Shown here one piece after another: positions 1-8,081 of a DNA stretch of 64,000 nt. This stretch comes from Mucilaginibacter sp. Lineage in GTDB: Bacteria > Bacteroidota > Bacteroidia > Sphingobacteriales > Sphingobacteriaceae. Made by a program: the position numbers and the translations under genes. Each line of letters starts with the position of its first letter. Position 1 is the first letter of the stretch. The notes under the pieces are model-generated. The model made no database searches. It was not told where the DNA came from and saw nothing but the letters and a program-made list of their open reading frames with translations. Location of the stretch: NCBI GenBank assembly GCA_030445275.1, contig JAUCSE010000001.1, positions 23,305-87,304 on the forward strand, read 5' to 3'.

Positions 1-42
1 TGGTACACAGTCAAAACCGCAAAGTTTTTATATTTTTATACC

Positions 43-1281
43 ATGCCGGTTAAAACATCCTATAAAGAAAATATTTCGATAGCGTTACAATCTATAGCCG
101 GCAACAGGCTCCGCACATCACTTACCTCCTTAATTATAGCCATTGGTATTATGGCCCTGGTGGGTATTTTAACAGCTATTGAAGGTATACGGAAATTTAC
201 CAATGATGCCTTTGCCGATCTGGGTGCAAACTCATTTACTATTCAAAACAAGGGCGAGGGTCTTAATTTTGGCAGTGGCGGGCAACACAAAGCTTATCAG
301 CCCCTTACTTACGATCAGGCCGATCGGTTTAAAAAAACCTTTAAATTACCGGTATTGATTGCCATTAATTTAAATGTTACCGGTACTGCGGTGGCTAAAT
401 ACGGCAATCAAAAAACAAATCCTAATATCTCTATTTCGGGTTCGAACGAAAATTATCTGATTACCGCCGGAAAAAAGTTATCCTTTGGACGTAGTTTTTC
501 GGCATCAGAGCTGGAGCATGGGGCCAATGTGGTGCTTATTGGCGATGAAATAAAGACCAAGCTTTTTAAAAATGAGGATCCGGTTAATAAATCTCTTTTT
601 ATCGGGAATAATAAATATCGCGTAATTGGTGTTATTGCATCAAAGGGTTCAAGTTCTTTTGGTGGCGATAAATTTTGTGTTATCCCGATATTGAAGGCTA
701 AGCAAATAGATACGGCCCGTAATCTGTCATTCAATATGACGGTTAAGGTAAATGGTCCAGGCGCTTTGGAGGCCTCTATAGGCGAAGCTACCTCTTTGTT
801 CAGGAATGTCCGCGGACTTAATATTGCTAATCCTGATGATTTTGAGATAACCCGGAGCGACTCCGTACAACAAGAACTTTCAAGCCAGCTGATGGGTATC
901 ACCATTGCTGGTTTTGCCATAGGTATTATCACGCTGATAGGCGCAGCAATAGGGTTAATGAACATTATGCTGGTATCTGTTACCGAACGTACGCGCGAAA
1001 TTGGTGTGCGCAAGGCTATTGGAGCCACGCCAGCGGTAATACGAAAGCAGTTTTTGATGGAAGCCATTGTAATATGCCTTATAGGTGGTATTGCCGGAAT
1101 TATATTGGGTATGGCAGCGGGCAATGGAATATCCTTTTTAATAAGCGGGGGCTTTGTTATACCCTGGGGATGGCTCATATTTGCCATACTGCTATGTACC
1201 TTTATCGGCCTTATTTCAGGCTATTACCCAGCAAAAAAAGCATCCAAACTTGATCCGGTTGAGGCTTTGCGATATGAGTAA
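43..1281 (+). CDS. MacB/FtsX-type ABC transporter permease
   Basis: Inner-membrane permease of the MacB/FtsX family, which with a separate ATPase powers export or mechanotransmission across the envelope. The 412 residues show the family layout: an N-terminal membrane helix at about 28-48, a large extracytoplasmic MacB-PCD-like region, then three C-terminal helices at about 283-310, 335-360 and 375-400. The conserved stretch VTERTREIGVRKAIGA precedes the second helix, as is usual. The length is that of a single four-helix subunit. Its ATPase and any membrane-fusion partner must lie left of the window, since none follows. The substrate cannot be told from the sequence. ATG at 43 is the natural start. 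Confidence 0.9.
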   Translation: MPVKTSYKENISIALQSIAGNRLRTSLTSLIIAIGIMALVGILTAIEGIRKFTNDAFADLGANSFTIQNKGEGLNFGSGGQHKAYQPLTYDQADRFKKTFKLPVLIAINLNVTGTAVAKYGNQKTNPNISISGSNENYLITAGKKLSFGRSFSASELEHGANVVLIGDEIKTKLFKNEDPVNKSLFIGNNKYRVIGVIASKGSSSFGGDKFCVIPILKAKQIDTARNLSFNMTVKVNGPGALEASIGEATSLFRNVRGLNIANPDDFEITRSDSVQQELSSQLMGITIAGFAIGIITLIGAAIGLMNIMLVSVTERTREIGVRKAIGATPAVIRKQFLMEAIVICLIGGIAGIILGMAAGNGISFLISGGFVIPWGWLIFAILLCTFIGLISGYYPAKKASKLDPVEALRYE

Positions 1282-1321
1282 TTCTTAGGGAGCAAGGATA
1301 AAAGACTGAGGGAGTAAGGAT

Positions 1322-1520
1322 AAGGGATTTTTGGAGCAAGGGTAAATAGCAATATTCTGATAAAACCATCCTGTCATTCTGAGCGGCAGCGAAGAATCTA
1401 TTAATGAACTATGCATATCTACGAATAGATGCTTCACTACGTTCAGCATGACAAAAGAAATTATATCTTGATCCTTATAGCCCTGAATGTTGCTATTTAC
1501 CCTTGCTCCAAAAGTCCCTT
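1322..1520. repeat. Nested intergenic palindromes (two repeat families)
   Basis: The gap between two convergent genes is filled by an outer inverted repeat (arms 1322-1357 and 1485-1520, 36 nt each with two mismatches) enclosing a second, unrelated palindrome at 1372-1453. The inner element belongs to the family beginning TGTCAT and ending ATGACA whose arms contain GAAGCATCTATT-like sequence; other copies are at 14545-14625, 18818-18895 and 24113-24192. The outer arms contain GGAGCAAGGGTAAATAGC. The whole block would fold into one long stem and could end transcription from both sides. Confidence 0.85.
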
Positions 1521-1541
1521 AATCCAAAAATCTTAAAGTCC

Positions 1542-2282
1542 CTAAAGCAGTAGTTTGTTTTTCAAAGGGTAATCAAACAGTAGTTTTTCAATATAGGTAG
1601 TATGCAGGGCATCCTTAAGCGCTGCCGCGTGTTTGGTATGGTGCATATCGCTTGATATAAAATCAATCAGTTCATTATCAATCAAGCTTTCAGCTAGCTT
1701 TTTGGCCTCTTTACCGTAATACCCGGTTAATGAAATGGTATTTAACTGAAAATCGCAACCCCAGCTGTGCAGGGTTTTAAACTGTTGCAGATCAAGGTAG
1801 GGGTATCTTTCAGGATGGGCCAGAATAGGTTTATATCCCATATCGTTCATTTTTTGTATAACCGATATGGCATTTGGTGGTTGGTTGATAAATGAAAACT
1901 CGAATAAGGCGTAATTATCGCCCATGGTATGCAGTCGACCTTCATCCACCCGGGCCTCAAATGTTTCGTCAAAATAATGTTCAGCAGCGGCTTCAATAGG
2001 TATATCGATATTTTCCTTCACCATTTCGGCCTTTAATATAGCAAGAGCGTTATTGATGGTTTCGGGTGTATTCTTATAGAAATCGATCATAACATGTGGA
2101 GTGGCGATAATTTTTTTTATCCCCAGCTCCATCATCTTACGTATCAGTATAATTGAATCCTGCGGTGTTTGCGCACCGTCATCAATGCCGGGCAATACAT
2201 GCGAGTGCATATCAACCATGATGGAGTCATAGTTAAAATTTACATGTTTTTTTACCGGTTTCTTTTTAAATAACCCAAACAT
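1542..2282 (-). CDS. CpsB/CapC-type PHP-domain tyrosine phosphatase
   Basis: Manganese-dependent protein tyrosine phosphatase of the CpsB/YwqE type, which dephosphorylates a bacterial tyrosine kinase to control capsule or exopolysaccharide assembly. The PHP metal site is visible as HSH at residues 26-28 (context VDMHSHVLPGIDDG), with later ATPHV, AEHYFDE, LAHPERYPYL and SSDMHH motifs supplying the remaining ligands. Its 246 residues match the family. It is the last gene of a minus-strand set after the UDP-glucuronate decarboxylase and galE genes (gaps of about 20 nt), so it probably belongs to polysaccharide synthesis. No tyrosine kinase is in the window. Confidence 0.88.
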   Translation of the reverse strand: MFGLFKKKPVKKHVNFNYDSIMVDMHSHVLPGIDDGAQTPQDSIILIRKMMELGIKKIIATPHVMIDFYKNTPETINNALAILKAEMVKENIDIPIEAAAEHYFDETFEARVDEGRLHTMGDNYALFEFSFINQPPNAISVIQKMNDMGYKPILAHPERYPYLDLQQFKTLHSWGCDFQLNTISLTGYYGKEAKKLAESLIDNELIDFISSDMHHTKHAAALKDALHTTYIEKLLFDYPLKNKLLL

Positions 2283-2306
2283 AAATAATGGTTAATATGC
2301 TGTTTG

Positions 2307-3326
2307 TTATAAGGGGTTTTGCGAAATATATTTTTCCCATTCCCAGGCGGATGACATCATGGTATCAATACCTAATTCTGCTTTCCAGCCTAATTTATTT
2401 GTTGACTTGGTTACATCGCCCCAAACCTGCTCCACATCACCCTCACGGCGCGGACCTATTTCGTAATTTACTTTTACTCCTGTTGCGCGTTCAAATGTAT
2501 GTATTACCTCCAACACCGTGTTACCTTTACCTGTGCCTATGTTAAACACATCATATCCGTTAAAGTTGTCTTTCTCTAACAATTTAAGTGCGGCAACATG
2601 TGCTTTGGCCAAATCAACTACGTGTATATAATCGCGCACACAGCTACCATCAGGTGTGTTATAATCATTACCAAACACGGTTATTTTAGGGCGCTTGCCT
2701 ATAGCGGTCTGGGTAATAAATGGAACCAGGTTTTGCGGCACGCCAATGGGCAGCTCGCCAATAAGCGCGGTTTCATGCGCGCCAACGGGGTTAAAATACC
2801 GTAATGCTATTACTTTATAATTGCTGCCCGAGGTAATCAGGTCCTGTAATATCTCTTCGGCTATTTGCTTGGTATTACCGTAGGGCGACTGTGCCGGTTG
2901 TATTGGCGCTGTTTCGGTAACCGGTAATATTTCTGGCTGCCCATAAACGGTACAGCTTGATGAAAAAACAAAATTCAATGGTTTGCCGGAGTAAACCTCC
3001 AGCAAATTAATTAAAGAATAAAAATTATTCCGATAATATTTCAATGGTTGTTGTACCGATTCGCCCACTGCTTTTGAGGCGGCAAAATGAATAACACCAT
3101 CAATATCAGCTTCTTTGGCGGCCAGTTCCTTTACGCTGTTTTCATTGCTCAGGTCGAGTTTATGAAAAACAGGCTTGTAGCCTATTATCCTGGCAATCTG
3201 ATCTAATATTTTAGGGTCAGAGTTTGACAGGTCATCAACAATAACAGGTTCATAGCCTGCATTTACCAATTCAACAACGGTATGGGAGCCAATAAAACCC
3301 AAGCCTCCTGTTACTAATATCTTCAT
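2307..3326 (-). CDS. galE: UDP-glucose 4-epimerase
   Basis: Interconverts UDP-glucose and UDP-galactose with tightly bound NAD, supplying galactose for surface polysaccharide. This is an extended short-chain dehydrogenase: the Rossmann motif GGLGFIG is at residues 7-13, the catalytic Ser/Thr lies in SSSCT at 122-126, and the YxxxK pair is Y149/K153. The length of 339 is typical of GalE, and NPVGAH plus the DGSCVRDYIHVVDLA stretch are GalE hallmarks. It sits between the UDP-glucuronate decarboxylase and the CpsB-type phosphatase, 24 and 21 nt away, in an apparent operon. Confidence 0.95.
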   Translation of the reverse strand: MKILVTGGLGFIGSHTVVELVNAGYEPVIVDDLSNSDPKILDQIARIIGYKPVFHKLDLSNENSVKELAAKEADIDGVIHFAASKAVGESVQQPLKYYRNNFYSLINLLEVYSGKPLNFVFSSSCTVYGQPEILPVTETAPIQPAQSPYGNTKQIAEEILQDLITSGSNYKVIALRYFNPVGAHETALIGELPIGVPQNLVPFITQTAIGKRPKITVFGNDYNTPDGSCVRDYIHVVDLAKAHVAALKLLEKDNFNGYDVFNIGTGKGNTVLEVIHTFERATGVKVNYEIGPRREGDVEQVWGDVTKSTNKLGWKAELGIDTMMSSAWEWEKYISQNPL

Positions 3327-3347
3327 TTTTAGATAGTATATGTGTTA

Positions 3348-4331
3348 TTACTTATTATAGTACGCAAAATCCTTGTGGTTTATCTCTTTTTCGGGCAGCG
3401 ATTTAAAATAATCTAAAGTGATCTTTAGTCCCTCGCTTCTTGAAACTTTGGGTTCCCAACCTAAAATACTTTTGGCTTTGGTAATATCCGGGCGACGTTG
3501 TTTAGGATCGTCAGTTGGTAATGGCAGGCTGATCAGTTTTTGATCGGTGCCGGTTAGCTTAATAATCTCTTCGCCAAACTGCTTGATGGTTATTTCATCA
3601 GGATTGCCAATGTTTACCGGTTGGGCGTAATCGCTGTGTAGCAGGCGGTAAATACCTTCAACCAGGTCATCAACATAACAAAAAGAACGGGTTTGTGAAC
3701 CATCGCCAAACATGGTTAATGGTTCGCCCCGTAAAGCCTGGCCAATAAAAGCAGGCAATACACGTCCGTCATTTAGTCGCATACGCGGGCCATAGGTATT
3801 AAATATACGCACTATACGGGTTTCCAGACCATGAAAGGTATGGTAAGCCATAGTAATGGCCTCCTGGAAACGCTTGGCTTCGTCATAAACTCCCCGCGGG
3901 CCAACCGGGTTAACATTACCCCAGTATTCTTCGGGCTGCGGGTTAACATTAGGGTCGCCATAAACTTCAGATGTTGAAGCGATCAGCATCCTGGCTCCCT
4001 TTGAACGGGCCAGGCCCAGTAGGTTATGTGTGCCCAATGAACCTACCTTTAATGTTTGAATAGGTATTTTTAAATAATCAATAGGGCTTGCCGGCGAAGC
4101 AAAGTGCAGTATATAATGCAGATCGCCGGGCACATAAACAAATGTAGAAACATCGTGGTTATAAAACTCAAAATTTTCCAGTTTAAAAAGATGTTCAATA
4201 TTGCGCAGATCGCCGGTTATCAGGTTGTCCATGCCAATTACATGGTAATCTTCCTTTATAAATCTATCGCACAGATGCGATCCTAAAAATCCGGCTGCTC
4301 CGGTTATTAATATCCGTTTACGGTTTGTCAT
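3348..4331 (-). CDS. UDP-glucuronate decarboxylase (UDP-xylose synthase)
   Basis: Predicted to oxidise and decarboxylate UDP-glucuronate to UDP-xylose in the cytoplasm, feeding polysaccharide synthesis. The 327 residues show the SDR Rossmann motif GAAGFLG at 11-17, the catalytic STSEVYGDP segment at about 119-127 and Y149/K153 in YDEAK. The stretches [11 protein letters not shown] and [14 protein letters not shown] are characteristic of the UXS/SUD group and separate it from dTDP-glucose dehydratases. It is first in a likely three-gene minus-strand operon with galE and a CpsB-type phosphatase. The 247 nt upstream, shared with the divergent waaA, carry no clear gene. Confidence 0.9.
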   Translation of the reverse strand: MTNRKRILITGAAGFLGSHLCDRFIKEDYHVIGMDNLITGDLRNIEHLFKLENFEFYNHDVSTFVYVPGDLHYILHFASPASPIDYLKIPIQTLKVGSLGTHNLLGLARSKGARMLIASTSEVYGDPNVNPQPEEYWGNVNPVGPRGVYDEAKRFQEAITMAYHTFHGLETRIVRIFNTYGPRMRLNDGRVLPAFIGQALRGEPLTMFGDGSQTRSFCYVDDLVEGIYRLLHSDYAQPVNIGNPDEITIKQFGEEIIKLTGTDQKLISLPLPTDDPKQRRPDITKAKSILGWEPKVSRSEGLKITLDYFKSLPEKEINHKDFAYYNK

Positions 4332-4578
4332 GAGTTAATTATTTTGCTTCTTGTGCCACTGTAATAAAATCTACACCCGGACACATCGCATATAAATTTA
4401 TGGCCATCAAAAATAGAATTTATTTTTAATAACATTTTTCTGTGCTTAAAGTTAGGGATGCTGCAGGTTATTTGTTTTATTAAATAAGCAACGGCATACA
4501 GGTGGGTCATAAATTATTTATTGTAATTATTGTTATTACTTTTATGCCCGGCTAAGATAATCATTCATACTTAAATTG

Positions 4579-5853
4579 ATGTTTTTATATAATATAGGGA
4601 TCAAATTATATTACTTTGCCATATGGCTTGTCGCGTTTTTTAACGCGAAAGCAAAGCTGTGGATAAATGGCCGGAGGCAGCAAAATGTTGTACGTTTTGA
4701 CAGCAGCATCTGGTTCCATTTTGCATCCCTTGGCGAATTTGAACAGGGTAGGCCAATTTTGGAGGCCATGAAAACCCGGCATCCTGATAAAAAGATAGTG
4801 ATCACTTTTTTTTCGCCGTCGGGTTATGAGATCAGGAAAAATACCCCACTTGCCGATGCTGTTTATTACCTGCCTTTGGATACTGCGAATAACGCCCGCC
4901 AGTTTGTGGATGCCATAAAACCCACTATGGCCATATTTACTAAGTACGAATATTGGTACCATTATTTTAATGAGCTGAACAAGCAGCATATCCCGCTGTA
5001 TATTGTTTCGGGTATTTTTAGGCCCAAGCAAGTGTTTTTTAAATGGTATGGCGGTCTGCACCGCAAAATGCTATGCTTTGTCACCCACTTTTTTTTGCAG
5101 GACGAGCAGTCAAAACAACTGCTTAATAACATCAACATTAACAATATAACCGTAAGCGGCGACACCCGTTTTGATCGTGTATGGGCCAATGCGCAACAGC
5201 CTAAGTCTATACCGGGTATTAATGAATTTAAAAACGGGCAAAAAGTATTTATAGCCGGCAGCACCTGGCCCGAGGATGAAAAACTACTGGCAACGCTGCC
5301 CGCCCTATATCCCGACTGGAAATTTATTTTTGCGCCCCACGAAATCTCAGAAGATAAGATCAGCAACCTGATCAGCCTGCTGCCTGAGGGATCAGCCGTA
5401 AGGTATTCGGAATGGGGGCGGGATGAGCCGAAAGCCGAAAGCCGAAAGCCAAAAGCTCAAAGAGAAGATAATGATCCCGTACCCCGCACCCCCATCCCCG
5501 CACACCAAACACTTATAATTGATAACATCGGGATGCTTTCATCACTGTATGCTTATGGTGATATCGCCTATATCGGTGGCGGTTTTGGGGTTGGTATTCA
5601 CAATACCTTAGAAGCCGCGGCATTTGGATTGCCAGTGATTTTTGGCCCTAATTATTTAAAATTTAATGAGGCCCGCAAGCTGATAGCGCTAAAAGCCGGC
5701 TTTAGCATCAAGGATGAAGCCGAACTGAAAGGAATAACTGATACATTAATAACCGACGAAGCCTTTTACAGCATCACCAGCAAAAAGATAAGTCAGTATG
5801 TGCAGGAACACACCGGGGCAACTCAAATGATCATAGGGCATATTGGAGTCTGA
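4579..5853 (+). CDS. waaA: 3-deoxy-D-manno-octulosonic acid transferase (Kdo transferase)
   Basis: Membrane-associated glycosyltransferase that adds Kdo from CMP-Kdo to lipid A precursor, starting the lipopolysaccharide inner core. Family features include the N-terminal membrane anchor, WFHFASLGEFEQGRP with the general-base glutamate, TKYEYW, VSGIFR, and the C-terminal GGGFGVGIHNTLEAA donor site. I start at ATG 4579; a TTG lies directly before it. Odd: residues about 279-311, between RYSEW and TLIIDNIGMLSSLYAYG, are a low-complexity insert (PKAESRKPKAQ then a Pro-rich run) encoded by the same GAAAGCC heptads seen between genes at 23224-23262 and 41149-41233. The reading frame is kept. Confidence 0.94.
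   Translation: MFLYNIGIKLYYFAIWLVAFFNAKAKLWINGRRQQNVVRFDSSIWFHFASLGEFEQGRPILEAMKTRHPDKKIVITFFSPSGYEIRKNTPLADAVYYLPLDTANNARQFVDAIKPTMAIFTKYEYWYHYFNELNKQHIPLYIVSGIFRPKQVFFKWYGGLHRKMLCFVTHFFLQDEQSKQLLNNININNITVSGDTRFDRVWANAQQPKSIPGINEFKNGQKVFIAGSTWPEDEKLLATLPALYPDWKFIFAPHEISEDKISNLISLLPEGSAVRYSEWGRDEPKAESRKPKAQREDNDPVPRTPIPAHQTLIIDNIGMLSSLYAYGDIAYIGGGFGVGIHNTLEAAAFGLPVIFGPNYLKFNEARKLIALKAGFSIKDEAELKGITDTLITDEAFYSITSKKISQYVQEHTGATQMIIGHIGV
5428..5464. repeat. Heptad GAAAGCC repeat inside waaA
   Basis: About four consecutive near-copies of a 7-nt unit (GAAAGCC, AAAAGCT) lie in frame within waaA, followed by a C-rich stretch to about 5510. Similar units fill intergenic gaps at 23224-23262 and 41149-41233. 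It looks like an intergenic repeat that expanded into or entered the coding region at a surface loop. Confidence 0.75.
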
Positions 5854-5870
5854 TGTGCAAATGGTTCTAA

Positions 5871-5951
5871 AGATGTGCAGATATGCAGATTTCAGATGTG
5901 CAGATGAATTTAAACTATCTGCACATCTGAAATCTGCATATCTGCACATCT
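5871..5951. repeat. 35-bp perfect inverted repeat between waaA and hydrolase
   Basis: Left arm 5871-5905 and right arm 5917-5951 are exact reverse complements over 35 nt, around an 11-nt loop. Each arm is itself made of repeated AGATGTGCAGAT-like units. The transcript would form a very stable hairpin just after waaA and 30 nt before the hydrolase ATG, so it could end waaA transcription or insulate the two genes. Confidence 0.9.
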
Positions 5952-5981
5952 ATATTGTACATAATTCTTAATATTGCCTTA

Positions 5982-6791
5982 ATGGGTTTTTTACATCTGC
6001 CCGGTTTGGGTAAAGTGCATTTTCACGAATATGGCACCGGCAACAGGCCGTTGCTGGCCTTTCATGGTTACGGCATGACGGGCAGGCAGTTCCACGTGCT
6101 CGAAAAATCAATATTGCTCCAATACCATATTTACGGGTTCGATCATTTTTTTCATGGCGAGAGCAAGCTTGACGGCTGGACAGACGAGCAGATCCGCATA
6201 GGTATGCCTAAGGATATGGTACGCCTTTATATGCAGGAGTGGTTTAAGGTTTATGGCGAGCAACGCTTCTCGGTTATGGGTTATTCCATAGGCGCCAACC
6301 TGGCCCTGATACTGCTCGAAGAGTATGCCCACTTGGTTGATGATGTGATATTAATGGCTCCCGATGGGCTGTCGGTATATAAAGGTTTTCATTTTTTACT
6401 GCATAACCCGCTGGGGAAATTCCTGTTCCGGGGGGTTACCAAAAGTAAATGGCTGGCCCCATTTGTGCTTAAAAGTGCAAAAAAGGTGGGTATTATTGAC
6501 GATAGCCTGTATCAGATAGCCTATAATGAAATTGATACCGAACAAAAGCGACTGGATACTTATTATACCTTAAATTTGATACGCCTGCTAAAACCCGATG
6601 TAGAAAAAGTGGCGGCACTGATAAACCAGTATAAAATTAATTGCCTGCTGATATTTGGTAAGGACGATAAACTGTTCCCCAAATCGGCGGCAATGCCTTT
6701 TATCGGGAAGCTTGATAATGCGGAGGTACATGAGCTGGAACTGGGGCACTGGCTGGTTATTAAAACCCTTGACGAATATTTAGTACAATAA
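5982..6791 (+). CDS. Alpha/beta hydrolase in carotenoid-tailoring operon
   Basis: Serine hydrolase fold of 269 residues. From the chosen ATG (5982), the oxyanion region HGYGM is at 28-32, the nucleophile elbow GYSIG at 100-104 (Ser102), the acid is probably in IFGKDDKLFP, and the histidine in ELGHWLV near the C terminus. A TTG 27 nt upstream would place the start against the palindrome's right arm, so ATG 5982 is preferred. No signal peptide is seen, so it is cytoplasmic. It is first of five tightly packed genes (2-nt gap to the first acyltransferase) ending in cruF. The substrate is unknown; the context suggests an acyl ester or acyl-thioester related to the carotenoid tail. Confidence 0.75.
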   Translation: MGFLHLPGLGKVHFHEYGTGNRPLLAFHGYGMTGRQFHVLEKSILLQYHIYGFDHFFHGESKLDGWTDEQIRIGMPKDMVRLYMQEWFKVYGEQRFSVMGYSIGANLALILLEEYAHLVDDVILMAPDGLSVYKGFHFLLHNPLGKFLFRGVTKSKWLAPFVLKSAKKVGIIDDSLYQIAYNEIDTEQKRLDTYYTLNLIRLLKPDVEKVAALINQYKINCLLIFGKDDKLFPKSAAMPFIGKLDNAEVHELELGHWLVIKTLDEYLVQ

Positions 6792-6793
6792 TT

Positions 6794-7417
6794 ATGTTAC
6801 CATCAAAACAGAATGATACCTTAAGTAAGTGGTTCTTCCGCTTTATGCGCTGGTGGATGGGGTGTAATTTCAAGGAGATCAATATACAGCCGTTTGAACC
6901 GCGCGCGGGGCATTCCATACTGCTGCTCACCAATCACTTTAGCTGGTGGGATGGTTTTTTTGCCAACTATGCGGCTTTTAACAATTTAAAGCGCCGTTTG
7001 TACATCATGATGCAGCATGACCACTTTCTGCAGCACTGGTATTTTAAATACCTGGGCGCTTTCTCCATGAAAAAAGGATCGCGCGAAATGCTGGAATCCC
7101 TTGCTTATTCGGCCAACCTGCTGAACAATCCGGAGAACCTGGTTACGATATTTCCGCAGGGTGAGCTCTGTTCAAACCATATTACCCATATCCACATTGA
7201 AAAAGGGATGGAGCGGCTGATTAAACAAATAAAAGGCCCCTGCCAGATAGTTTATCAGTGTACGCTGATAGATTATTTTGAGGGATTGAAACCACGCGCC
7301 TATATACACCATTTTGATTGCGGTGTAGCCAGCGAAATATCATTCGAAACGTTACAGCAACGCATCAACGATTTTCATCAGCAGGCATTAAAAGATCAGG
7401 TTAATATGGCGCACTGA
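6794..7417 (+). CDS. PlsC-like acyltransferase, copy 1 (possible carotenoid acyltransferase)
   Basis: Glycerolipid-type acyltransferase of 207 residues. The catalytic HX4D motif is H48 to D53 (NHFSWWDG), and the acyl-acceptor motif appears as FPQGEL at about 121-126. The family makes phosphatidate from lysophosphatidate, but in green sulfur bacteria a relative (CruD) acylates carotenoid glucosides. Position between a hydrolase and the glycosyltransferase/cruF pair favours the carotenoid role; this is inference. The next gene is a paralogue with HX4D at the same residue numbers. A lysophospholipid acyltransferase role cannot be excluded. Confidence 0.75.
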   Translation: MLPSKQNDTLSKWFFRFMRWWMGCNFKEINIQPFEPRAGHSILLLTNHFSWWDGFFANYAAFNNLKRRLYIMMQHDHFLQHWYFKYLGAFSMKKGSREMLESLAYSANLLNNPENLVTIFPQGELCSNHITHIHIEKGMERLIKQIKGPCQIVYQCTLIDYFEGLKPRAYIHHFDCGVASEISFETLQQRINDFHQQALKDQVNMAH

Positions 7418-7451
7418 TCTAAATTCAAGTTCAATCAGTATCTTGCAGCAC

Positions 7452-8078
7452 ATGATCCGTCCGCAAAAAAACAGTTTGATACATTGGTTTTTTCATCATT
7501 ACATCCTGTGGATAGTGAGACGTAATTTTCATAAGGTTAAATTTGAACCGGCAGCTATAGCTAAGGATAAAGCCGTTTTACTGCTGACCAATCATTTTAG
7601 CTGGTGGGATGGCTTTTTGATGTATCATTTAAACCATCGGCTGTTGGGCAAAAAATTCCATGTCATGATTTTGGAAGACACAGCGCGTCAGGTATCTTTT
7701 TTTAAATACATGGGCGCGTTTTCAGTCAATAAAAATTCCAAAGATATGATGGCCTCGCTTGATTATGCTGCCGGGTTACTGAACGATCCGCAGAATATGG
7801 TACTGATATTTCCGCAGGGGAAGCTTTATTCAAATTTTACAGATCAGGTTGTTTTTCAAAAAGGACTGATGAAAATCATCAGCGGAGCACAAAATAATTT
7901 TCAGTTGCTGTTTGCCGCCACATTTATTGAGCATTTGCAATATAAAAAACCGAGTGCCAACGTTTATTTAAAAACCATAACGGATAATTTAACTTATAAA
8001 AGTATAGATGAGCTGGCTGCGGCTTATCAGCAACATTATAGTTCAGCAAAAGAATTGCAAACCGAAATAGCATTATAA
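7452..8078 (+). CDS. PlsC-like acyltransferase, copy 2
   Basis: Tandem paralogue of the preceding gene, 208 residues from ATG 7452; a TTG start three codons earlier is possible. HX4D again falls at H48-D53 (NHFSWWDG), and motif III reads FPQGKL instead of FPQGEL. Shared blocks such as YMGAFS-type sequence after the catalytic site support a local duplication followed by divergence. One copy could acylate the carotenoid sugar and the other a different acceptor, or they could differ in chain length. A 3-nt gap separates it from the glycosyltransferase, so the two are co-transcribed. Confidence 0.75.
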   Translation: MIRPQKNSLIHWFFHHYILWIVRRNFHKVKFEPAAIAKDKAVLLLTNHFSWWDGFLMYHLNHRLLGKKFHVMILEDTARQVSFFKYMGAFSVNKNSKDMMASLDYAAGLLNDPQNMVLIFPQGKLYSNFTDQVVFQKGLMKIISGAQNNFQLLFAATFIEHLQYKKPSANVYLKTITDNLTYKSIDELAAAYQQHYSSAKELQTEIAL

Positions 8079-8081
8079 AAA

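Noticed and set aside
453..1187. 244-codon minus-strand frame inside the MacB-like permease gene
   Set aside because: The plus strand clearly encodes the permease; the antisense translation has a non-protein-like Pro/Ile-rich composition.
4328..4510. 60-codon minus-strand frame upstream of the UDP-glucuronate decarboxylase gene
   Set aside because: No family features and no start signal; it lies in the likely promoter region between divergent genes.
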